From Lampris incognitus (Eukaryota > Chordata > Actinopteri > Lampriformes > Lampridae): a DNA stretch of 64,000 nt. Position numbers and translations under genes: made by a program. The notes beneath the pieces were generated by a model. The model was not told where the DNA came from, made no database searches, and saw only the letters and a list, made by a program, of their open reading frames with translations. The DNA lies in assembly GCF_029633865.1 (NCBI RefSeq), contig NC_079214.1:19284119-19348118 (forward strand). Direction: 5' to 3'. Shown piece after piece: positions 46,201 to 58,200 of this stretch (its first letter is position 1; every line of letters begins with the position of its first letter).

Positions 46201-48507
46201 ATCTTGATACTGCTGACATCTGTTAATAGCTTAGTTTTACTTAGTTTTTTTCCTTCCTTTTCTTAAATTGTTCTAATTTTCAACAATCTGGGCAAAACCA
46301 CTTCCCACATGGAACCTTAATAATGTCATTGGTCATTGTGTCTTATATTTATATTCTCAGAATTGATCAGCTATAGAACTTTGCGACTAGCTCAGGAAGC
46401 AGACATTTTTTGAAAAATAAGGTGGCCTTCTGCACAGCTTTAGCTCAGAATTCCTGGTCTGAAAGAGTCCTTTCAATAAATATGCCGTTTTCTGTCCAAA
46501 CTACAAAGTCACTATATTTTTCTTCACTGCAAACTTTTATTTGGCTTTGAACTTGGTAATAATATGCATGATCTCTAGAAAGTTGCATTTCACCATGACC
46601 ATTCTTTATCAAACAATCCCTTTTCATTTAGACCAATGCAATTGGAAACTCTTTGACACAGAATGGACATTTAACTTCAACACAACCTTCACAATAGCAC
46701 CTACAATTAACAACACATCTGGTGAAACACCAATGAATGGATTTTCTATTGAAATCACAAAGCCAGACTCCCAAAGCAAAAAATATTCATGCTTCTCAGA
46801 CATTAATTTACTATAGGCATTTAAGGCAAGCTTTTCATGATCACAACCCCACCTTGTTTGCTTTGATGTAAATTTGAAGCTTTCTGAATAGCAGATTGGT
46901 GGTGGTGTTTTTTGTATAAAATAACTGGTGATTGAGAGGGCAAGTCAGCATTTGTATGACAACATGCCTTCATTACAGAGGCAGATATTCTGCCTGCTTT
47001 GTGAGAAAACCATCTATGCGAGGATGCTGGCGTCCTGGTGTCATTTTCAACCATCTCTACCTGCTCTTTTTTAACACTTATCTCGATTTTCTCACAATGC
47101 TTCAACAGATAACTGAAATTCATGTGGAAGGTATCTGGGTCAGTTCTGTCATAACAGTTGGATAGTTTCTTGCTAGTGGCTTTGGGCGATACTGGTCAGA
47201 ATAATGTGACACAATTTGCAGAATTGCTGGCATGCAGTTAATTTTTATAGAAGTTATGGACCTGAACTGCAGAGGATTTGGGAACAGTGCTGTTTGTCGT
47301 TTTCTTGACATGATGTGATTCAACCAGCAACTGCTCTCCAGCTGATTCAATTCTCTTATCCAATTTATTTTTCTTTGTTTTTGGTGATGTAAAGTCCATA
47401 TCACTGACAGGACAGGATGGAACACGATTAAGGGATGGTGGGAGCATCCAGTAAGCCTTTTCCCCTGTTACAGTCTTTGAATCTTGAATTCTAACAGCAG
47501 CCTCTACATAAAACATCACTGATGCAACATGTGAACAACTTTCACCTAGCCCTGCATGTAGTTACTGTGGGCTGCCAGAATTTTCCCACTCTTTTCACAA
47601 ATAAGCCAAGGGTAAAGAGGTGTACTATTCATCCTTTGAGAATAAAGAACCTAAACGATTGAAAAGTGAAGTTTATTAGGATGCAATAAAATGTGTCTCT
47701 TGAAAGTAGTCTTGAAATTCGCGGGTCTTGAAATTAATACCAAAAAGTACCTATAACTATATTAATGACATTTAAATTACAAGCAGTTGCTAATTGTAAG
47801 TAATTAGGCTGCATGTTATACCTGCTTGTTAATACGTTGAAGTTCGTCAAAATATTATGTTACTAGAAGAACCCCGCTACAATGTAGCGGTTTGGTTATC
47901 CACCCGTCTAAATCTCCCTCCTCTTCATCCTGCCAGCTAACCGCCTTCCCCCTGCCCCTAAACCTCCCCCCAAATGCTCAGAATCATCTGAAATGCCGAG
48001 AAAAGTGGGTTACCCCCCCACTCCAACTCCCTCCCCCCAAATGCTCAGAATCATCTGAAATGCCGAGAAAAGTGGTTTTTGGCCATTTTTAGAAAACGCA
48101 TATTTTGCATAATTATGCATAATTATTATAATTATTTTAATTTTCTGCTATTTTTCTTGTCCTCTCTGGAACAATACCTACCACCTCCAAAAAAATTAGG
48201 ATCATAAGTGCATTTTTGCAAAAATGCATATATTTTGCATAATGCCAAAACATTTCTAAGTCCCAGAATTTTTTTTTTATATAGGTGAAAAAATCAAAGC
48301 TGCTCAGAATCATCTGAAATGCCGAGAAAAGTGGTTTTTAGCCATTAAAAATGCATATTTATGCACAATTATGCATAATTTTAATTTTCTGGGATTTTTC
48401 CCTTACTCTGATATACCTACTACCTCCAAAAAGAATTAGGATCACAAGTGCTTTAGTTTTCGGTCCCGCTATCTACACTAACTAACTAACACACACACAC
48501 ACTAACA

Positions 48508-48587
<80 letters not shown>

Positions 48588-51500
48588 TACGAAAATATAT
48601 GAGTAGACGAGAGAGGACCCAAAAATATTCAGAGAATTATCTCAAGTTTGGACTCCCCTTTAAAGAGACTGAGGACATTGAATTACCAGTGTGTGTCATC
48701 TGCTCTGGCATGCTGTCAAACGAAAGTCTGAAGCCATCACAGCTGCAGTGCCACTTGGAGACAACCCCTGCACACTTGAAAGAAAAACCAGTGAAATACT
48801 TTCAGGCCCGTCTCAAATCTCTCAAAGGCCAACAGACATTGATGAGACAATCAGCTAAAGTTGGTGAGCTAGCTTTGAAAGCCTCTTATCAAGTTGCTCT
48901 TTGGATGCTCAGAACAAAATGCCATACACAATTGCAGAGGATTTAATATTGCCTGCAGCCAGCGATATGTGCAAAACAATGTTTGGGACTGACGCGTACG
49001 TTAATAAACTGAAAAGCATTCCGTTGTCGGACACAACCATTGCTCGCCGTATTGATGACATGGCATCTGATATGAGAGTGCAACTAGTAGAGAAACTGAG
49101 GTTGGCAGAGGCTTTTGCATTACAATTGGATGGATCCATGGACGTTTCAAACGACGCTCAGCTTTTGGCGTTTGTGCGGTTTGTCGACCAAAATGAAATG
49201 CAGGAGGAATTTTTGTGTTGTACGCAGCTCCCTGAATGCGCAACAAGTTCTGACATTTTCAAAGTGATCGACGTTTTTTTTCAGAGAAAATTACATACCC
49301 TGGCCAAAATGTATTGCGATGTGCACTGATGGTGCAAGAACCAAGCTGGTGTAAAAAGTGGACTAATGGTGCTTGTTCAAGGCGTGGCTTCCCAAGTGAC
49401 GTGGACGCATTGCATGCTACATAGAGGAGTCTGTCGTTGCCAAAGAAATGAGTGCTGAATTGTCAGACGTCATGGACTCTGTCGTGAAAGCTGTCAATGT
49501 TGTCAAGAAGACTGCTTTGTGAACACGTTTCTTTTCCTCTCTGTGCTGCTGCTGCAGGAGAAGAACACACTGCGCTACTTAACCATTCTGGGGTTCGATG
49601 GCTTTCGCGTGGAGCAGCGCTGTCACGCGTGTTTTAAGTTACGTCTATTCGGGAGTTTTTACTTAAACTGCACAGAGCTGGTTGCAAATTTCAGTGACAA
49701 TGTCTGGGTGACTAAACTTGCATATCTTTACAGACGTTTACTCTGAGCCGAACGCAGACTCAACAGCTCTTTGCAACGCCGCATTACACATGCCCTCCAG
49801 CTGCATGACAGAATGGAAGGCTTTCTGAAGAAAATCAAAAGGTGGAGGGAGCGAGTCAGGGAGGGCATGTTTTCCATGTTTCCATCAGTGGATGAGTTGG
49901 GCGATTCTGCAGTGCTCTCGCCCCACATAACACGCACAGTTGTTGCACATTTGGAGGCACTCGAGGGTCAATTTGGGAAATACTTTTCTGAGACTGACTC
50001 CTTGCACAGGGACAAATCACGGATACAGCTTCCATTCAAAGATCATGCAGCAGATGGCTCAAACGTGACAGTGACAGAGGAGGATCAGCTCATCGAATTA
50101 TCCACTGACAGTATATACAGAAACATGTATTAGACAAGGGGCGTCCAGATAACATAGCGATCTATTCCGTTGCCTACCATCATGGGGATCTTCAGTTCGA
50201 TCCCCGTGTTACCTATGGCTTGGTCCCTAAAGACACAATTGGCCATGTCCGCGGGTGAGAAGCCAGATGTGGGTATGTGTCCTAGTCACTGCACTAGCGC
50301 CTCCTCTGGTCAGTCAGGGTGCCCATTCGGGGGGGGGGGGGCTGGGGGGAATAGCGTGATCCTCCCACGGGCTACATCCCCCTGGTGAAACTCCTCACTG
50401 CCAGGTGAAAAGAAGGGGCTGGCGACTCCACACGTATCGGAGGAAGCATGTAGTAGTATGCAGCCCTCCCCGGATCAGCAGAGGGGGTGGAGCAGAGGTC
50501 GGGATGCCTCGGAAGAGTGGGGTAATTGGCCAAGTACAATTGGGGAGAAAAACGGGGAAAAATCCAAAAAAAAAAAAAAAAAGAAAGAAAGAAAGAAAAG
50601 AAACATGTATGAGACAAGCGCACTCATCCAGTTCTGGATCTCTTGCCAGAAAGATGTCCCACAATTGACAGCAAAAGCAATGAGGAGCCTTTACTTTTTG
50701 CAATGATATATCTTTGCGAGAGTGGATTTTCCTCCCTTACCTACCTGAAAAGCAAGTACAGGTCAAGACCGCAGCCTGGGGCTGATATGGCCCTCTGCCT
50801 GACAACCTCCATCTGCCCTAAAATAGACAAGCTGTGTGCTGCTCACCAGGGTCAGACCTCTCACTAAGGTAGGAGCTGTGCCATCCGCACATAAAGTTAA
50901 GCTTAATGCTTCATTGTCCCTCCCCCATTAAAATTGTGAAATTGTATATGTAAAAAATGTCAATATAGAATTAAAACATGTTCTATAAAACACCCCACTG
51001 TTGTAGATCATGTTTTTATATTTTTATCATCCACTTATTCAGTTCACTTCTGTACAAGTAATGTAAGTCAATGTGCATTCTTGATTTTCCTAAATAAAAC
51101 AAGAATTACTAAAAACATGTACTATAAATATATGAATCTGTCAGTAATTATTTTAATGGCTTAGCATTGTATACACCATTACAAAGTACTTTTATACATG
51201 GCACTATAGGCCACCCTACACATTGTTTGCACGGTTTAATAAGCAAAACAATTTATACGATATGTGATAGGGAGTCCCTCCGCCATGTCTCTATCAGCCA
51301 AGGGGTTCTTGGCCTGAAAAACGTTGAGGACCTCTGCTTTACATGGTCTAAATTAACTGAGACATTACCATTAGAGTCCATCAGGCCTCTGGTGTCTGCA
51401 ACAGGATTTTATGTACAACGCTTCACTATCCATGTGACACTAACATTTCCCGCCAGTACACCAGCAACTATAATAGGCAATAGTGAAGGATCTCAAGTTA

Positions 51501-54500
51501 GGCTGAATACATTGCTCTCTATATGTATACTAAATGTTGTTTGTCCTTCTTTTTATCTTTTTATTTTTAATCATTTACCTTGTCTAGTATTACTGGTCTG
51601 AGAGTGATCAAACAAAATTCCGTTGTATGTATAATGACAATGAAGCATCTTATCTTACCTTAACTTATCTTATCTCAAACAGCATGATAACAACATCGAT
51701 AACAATTCACCCATCCATTATCCAAACCACTTATCCTGCTCTCAGGGTTGCAGGGAATTAAAAGTTAATATATTAGCATCAAAAAGTCATCACACAGCAG
51801 CAATCATTGGCAACGCTGTCTTCGGGAGGGGGGCGGAGTCGGCTTGTGTTCGTCATGTGAATGCGTCTCTGTGTGTGTCGGAAAAACAGTGGTTCGGCTT
51901 GGAGTCGCCTTGTCACGAAAGTGGGGAGGCGTCTCCTTCGAGACTGCCGGCCGGAGAGATGCAGTTGGCGAACGCATGCAATACGAGGGTGGGTGTTTGA
52001 ATTAAAATAGGGATCAATTGGCCACTAAATTGGGAGAAAAAAGGGAAAAATCAGAAATAAATTAAAAAAAAAGTCATCACACTGAGCTTTAATGATCACA
52101 CCGCTTGTAGTGGGAATTGAATCTACGATCCTATGTTTGGGGGACAGTGTCACACCAGAAAGGCAACCCCTCACCCCTTTTGTCACATGACAGCAAGCAC
52201 AACGACTTAAGAGAAGATCCCACACCCATGCTTGTCATGTGACAGAATAAAAAACATAGGGAAGAAAAAAAGAAGTGTAAATAAAATTAATCTCTACTTA
52301 CTGTGTAGATGGAGGAGCCTCTGACTGAGGGACAGACTGAGTTGCGGGTTATGGCCCCCAGGGTCCCATCACCCTTTACCACCTCATTCTGGAGGATACT
52401 TATCAGAGCAGCAGGATCCGGTGAGAAATGCACTAACTTTGTTGGCCCATAAAATGTTTTGTCTGCAGTAGTTATCTGTTTGGGAAGGTGAGACATCACA
52501 GGGGCTCTACTGGAAGGCTGATTTCCTTTAGGCTTTTCTGTTATTTGGGTTAAATCCTCATTGCTCTGGGATATGATGGGCAGATTGCCTTTTCTTGTTG
52601 CCAAGTGCTGGGCAGTAGAGAGTTGAACTGCAAGATCTACGGCCAACTCTGAAAGACGGGAGCTTGTAACGGCACTGGATAGTTTTGTGTTTATGGTCTT
52701 TTCATGTTGGGTAGTTTGAGTACCAATCTTTGATGAAGCAGATGTTGGAGGCTTTTGATTTCTAGATGCTATTCTTGCACTCCTAGGTTGAGATAAATTG
52801 AAAGGCTCAGGTTTGGGACATGGTTTCTTCGTCTTTGCTTTACCCTACAAAAAAATTGACAAATTGTGAAGGAAATAACAACAATGAAGTGATTAAAGAG
52901 AAATAAATTCATTGACATCAGCAGGAAGGGAAGGGAACACACAGCCAGGAGTTTCTCCTCCCACTTCTTGTGGGACTGCACAAACTCCATGGGAGTCTTC
53001 AGTTGCAGGGACTTTGTGAGCACAGGAAACCGAGTTATACTTGGTTTTACAGGAGGCTTTTGGCTATTTTGTAAGCATCCTGGGTCATGGTTTTCAATAT
53101 GTCGTTTGGAGAGCTCTGGCACAGACAGGTATTTAGAATGCTTGGGGTCTGCAGGTATTCTTTTTATGTTCATTCTTCATTCTGTGTCGACAGAATGAGT
53201 TGATAGTTAACAGAATCAGTTAAAGTAATTAGATTTAACTTATGAATAAAAGCTTGTAGAAAAATGAATTGTTCCCCAACCCAATCATCCTACCTATTGT
53301 GGTCACTGTCGATTTTGTTCTTACTATGGTGACACAGGACTGGTGAGGAGTCCATAGCGCCAAGATATGAGCAATAACTTCTGGACAGAAGAAGAGCTTG
53401 TAACAATAAAAAGAGTAAAGATAAATATTGGACTATCTGAAAAACAGAGCATTAATCCCTGCATAGCGATGAACAAGACATGAGTGAAGCCGAATTATGG
53501 TACATGCACGCACCACTCTAGAAAAAAGTAGTCTACTTGCAAAGGAATCCCTTTTAATTTGATTTGACATTAGCATACCATCTGTCGGTCTGTCTTCCTA
53601 TTGACATAGCTAGGAAGAACGCGCTATCAGGCAATACATTTGAGTATAAAAAAAACAAAAAAACGACTTTTCGGCAAGTAGGCTTCAAATATGCAAGTAT
53701 AGTGTGGTACATGCACCACTTTTCAGGAAAACAAAAAGCAATGGCATTTGACACCAGCAAAAGACCCTCATTTTCTTTTAATTACAATGCTACTAACATT
53801 GCCATGACTAGCAATCCAAAGCTATTAAAGAACTACAACAAGCAGGCACGAAACTGAAGTTACATGCTGCCAAAACGTTTGTAAAATATTTTATACACAA
53901 ATGCAAATATTGCAAAACGCAACCCTGTTTAGCTGCCTTTAAAAAAGAATTAATAAGTTTTTCCAAATCTCTAAAATGTATGAAAAACAGAAATGCCCAA
54001 AAAATTATTCTTTGCATTTGAACAATTTAATGTAATTTAACCCTGGAACATTGTTTTGTCCTATTCTGTTTTATTTCTATTTATTTATCTTTTTAATTTA
54101 CTATTTCTGTTTCTGCTTGGGGCCATCGGGATTCGGTCTGGTGCCCCCGGGTCGGAAGCGCCCGGCCCAACCGGGTGAGCTACACATTCACATCCATAGC
54201 AGCAGCCTCCAGACATCATACGGATCTACACACCCCACACCCCCCCCAGAATATCCAATCAGATTTCTAAAACTAGCTTCCTTCCAAAAATCAAGTCCAC
54301 ACCTCCCGGCACACCCAATCAGAACACAACACAACACCATTCCATGATGTCATGACCACAGGATAGGACGATGTACTCTTGGGGGACGAACTAACCCTAA
54401 CCCATCCCCCAACAGTCAAATGATGGATGTTGGCCATTTTCACTATCTACTCATATATTTTCGTAATGTGTGTGTGTGTGTGTGTGTTAGTTAGTGTAGA

Positions 54501-55169
54501 TAGCGGGAACGAAAACTAAAGCACTTATGATCCTAATTCCTTTTGGAGGTGGTAGGTATTGTCTCAGAGACTAAGGGAAAAAATCCCAGAAAATTAAAAT
54601 TATGCATAATTATGCATAAATATGCAAAATATGTATTTTCTAAAAATGGCTAAAAACCACTTTTCTCGGCATTTCAGATGAGTCTGAGCATCTTTGATTT
54701 TTTTCACCTATATAAAACAAATTTTCTGGGACTTAGAAATGTTTTGGCATTATGCAAAATATATGCATTTTTGCAAAAATGCACTTATGATCCTAATTTT
54801 TTTTGGAGGTGGTAGGTATTGTTCCAGAGAGGACCAGAAAAATAGCAGAAAATTAAAATAATTATAATAATTATGCATAACTATGCAAAATATGCATTTT
54901 CTAAAAATGGCTAAAAACCACTTTTCTCGGCATTTCATATGATTCTGAGCATTTGGGGGGAGGGAGTTGGAGTGGGGGGGGGGTAAACCACTTTTCTCGG
55001 CATTTCAGATGATTCCGAGCATTTGGGGGGAGGGAGTTGGAGTGGGGGGGGGGTTTAGGGGCAGGGGGAAGGCGGTTAGCTGGCAGGATGAAGAGGAGGG
55101 AGATTTAGACGGGTGGATTACCAAACCGCTACTCACTCATATATTTTCGTAATGTGTGTGTGTGTGGTG

Positions 55170-55209
<40 letters not shown>

Positions 55210-58200
55210 AGTGTAGATAGCGGGACCGAAAACTAAAGCATTTATGATCCTAATTCTTGTTGGAGGTGGTAGGTATTGTCTCAGAGAGTAAGGGAAAAAT
55301 CCCAGAAAATTAAAATTATGCATAATTATGCATAAATGTGCATAATTGGCTAAAAAACACTTTTCTCGGCATTTCAGATGATTCTGAACATTTTTGATTT
55401 TTTCCCCTAAAATGTTTTTCTGGAACCCCCCCCCCCACCCCTTAACCTGGAAAATGTGACCCTCTCCCCCTTTAATGTTATTGTGTATGCAATGTCATGT
55501 ATGTGAAATATACTTGGTTGGAACAAATATTGGCCTCAAAGGGGCAGTTAGGGCACAGTTAGCGACAGGTAGCAAGCAATTAAAATGCTCTGCTGTGATT
55601 GGCTCTGGACATGTCAGGTGATATGTTATGTGGCCTGCTATTGGTTGCTGTGAACGTCTTCTACTCATATATTTTCGTAATGTGTGTGTGTGTGTGTTAG
55701 TGTAGATAGCGGGACCGAAAACTAAAGCATTTATGATCCTAATTCTTTTTGGAGGTGGTAGGTATTGTCTCAGAGAGTAAGGGAAAAATCCCAGAAAATT
55801 AAAATTATGCATAATTATGCATAAATATGCAAAATATGAATTTTTCTAAAAATGGCTAAAAACCACTTTTCTCGGCATTTCAGATGATTCTGACTATCTG
55901 ATTTTTTTTCACCTATATAAAAAAACATTTCTGGGACTTAGAAATGTTTTGGCATTATGCAAAATACTAGAAGAACCCCGCTACAATGTAGCGGTTTGGT
56001 TATCCACCCGTCTAAATCTCCCTCCTCTTCATCCTGCCAGCTAACCGCCTTCCCCCTGCCCCTAAACCCCCCCCCACTCCAACTCCCTCCCCCCAAATGC
56101 TCAGAATCATCTGAAATGCCGAGAAAAGTTGTTTTTAGCCATTTTTATAAAATGCATATTTTGCATAATTATGCATAATTATTATAATTATATTTTAATG
56201 ATCTGCGATTTTTCTGGTCCTCTCTGGAACAATACCTACCACCTCCAAAAAAAATTAGGATCATAAGTGCATTTTTGCAAAAATGCATACACACACATTA
56301 CGAAAATATGGGAGTTGATTGCTTCCAAGGGAGTAATGTTCTAATGGTCTTTCATTATAGAAACGTTTTATCGTATTGGCGCCCTCTTAAGATGTTAGTT
56401 GGCACTGCCTCTAATCGCTGTAAACGTCACTCTCGTTCCTTTTCTCGTCATCGGTGACGAGAGTGATGGGTAGAATATTTGCTCCGTCCCTTTTGGTGAA
56501 TTAAAATGTTATAAACCACTTAAAATATGATTCACGCGTATAAAGTATTTTATGAATGTATATACAATGACTTGTGATGTAGTGTAATTGTTATAAGTGC
56601 CTGCTCTAATTGTTTTATCGAGATAAATGAATGGTGTTCTGCAACTTTGCTAGCTAGCTTCTACAGGCTCGCTAGTTACCTAGCAAGTGTCAAATCTAAT
56701 TTGCTTTACGTGAACAGGGGCTGGAGCAAGATATTAACAACACTGTACCAACGGATTGTTCTTTTTGTCGTCAGGTATGTTATACTGTTTATACTGTGCA
56801 AATGTATTCGTTGTATTTAAAGTCAATTTTCTATGCTACATACAGATAAGTTCTAGTGACTTGTATCCTAGCCACATGGGAATGTGTATGCATACGTGTG
56901 ATATTAAAGAATGTAGTTAATTTAAAAAACTACGATCATGCTGTATACCCCTTAACACTGTACTAACGGACTGTTCTTTTTGTCGCCAGACGCAATAAAA
57001 ACACGTGCATGAACCCTTACAACCTGACGAGTCATTTGCTGCTGCACAACACGCAGACCAAAGACGAGGGGCTACACTTAATCGTGAACAAACAATTGCA
57101 ATATTTTCCTTCACATTTTTCACACTGGTGTCTTTGACCCATCTTTCTAGAACCTGGTTGTACGCTTTTGTAACTCTTCAGATCGTCAGTATAGGGGCTC
57201 GGGTTGAAAATTTAGTAGTTCACTATATCTGGGTATGATGTACAGTATGTCGATATACAGTATATGCTGATGAATATCCCTCATATACTGGGGTATTCAT
57301 CAGCATTTGACGTCCACTTATTCTTCGGGATAGTGTAAGGGTCTAACATACCGATAAGTGCGAGTTTTTCCCATACATCTCCCGTTGGTTTTTCCATCTA
57401 AAGCTTGTACAGAATTCTTGATCGAAGCCATCGCGGGATTGCATGAGATTGGCCTAACAGCCGATAATCGAATCTGATCCTTTGCGCCGTTAGGCCAGAA
57501 CTTTGTAAAATTTATTTTGCAAACTTTTTTTCGAAGAGTCGATCACAACAGTGATGTTTTATTTCCACACGTTTGTCCGATTTTCGCTTAGAATTTCATT
57601 CTTGTAAACACAGATCGACAATGAGAACTGCAATAGTGGTTGCTAAGGTCTAGCTGTCCTCCAACACGGCGGAGCTGTTCGTTGTCATGAAAAAGTCACG
57701 TGATTGAGAATAAAGCATAATCCCATTGGACATTGCAGACATTTCTTTTTATCCCGCCCCCCCCCCCTTTCTCCCCAATTGTATCCGGCCAATTATCCCA
57801 CTCTTCCGAGCCGTCCCGGGACGATATCTGTCCCAATACCGATAACGCCCCCTGCCCCCCTTTTGCCGATACCGATAAGCTGATTGATATTCATGCACCC
57901 TTCTCTGCCGATCCGGGGGGGGGGGGCTGCAGACTACCACATGCCTCCTCCGATACATGTGGAGTCGCCAGCCGCTTCTTTTCATCTGACAGTGAGGAGT
58001 TTCGCCAGGGGAACGTAGCGCGTGGGAGGATCACGCTATCCCCCCGAACAGGCGCCCCGACCGACCAGAGTAGGCGACCGGAACACATACCCACATCCGG
58101 CTTCCCACCCGCAGACACGGCCAATTGTGTCTGTAGGGACGCCCGACCAAGCCGGAGGAAACACAGGGATTCGAAGTGGCGATCCCTGTGTTGGTAGGCA

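Larger units (their letters stand above)
42790..47620. mobile_element. ISL2EU/IS4EU-type DNA transposon (THAP-DDE plus YqaJ nuclease)
   Basis: Two genes face each other: a THAP/DDE transposase on + (42952-44746) and a SWIM/YqaJ-type nuclease on - (about 47600-46440). This pair is the signature of the ISL2EU (IS4EU) group, which is distantly related to PIF/Harbinger. Between the two genes sit a truncated Tc1 element, a dispersed repeat and a 60-odd-bp tandem repeat. Ends are approximate; I could not fix the terminal inverted repeats or the duplicated TA. Confidence 0.7.

Noticed and set aside
48599-50870. Domesticated ZBED5-like host gene
   Set aside because: Stops, frame changes and a SINE insertion in the coding region show a dead transposase.
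52769-53173. Continuous 134-codon frame as a single exon
   Set aside because: After EKLLA the frame runs into intron-like hydrophobic codons; splicing 52942/52844 restores KKPCPKP.
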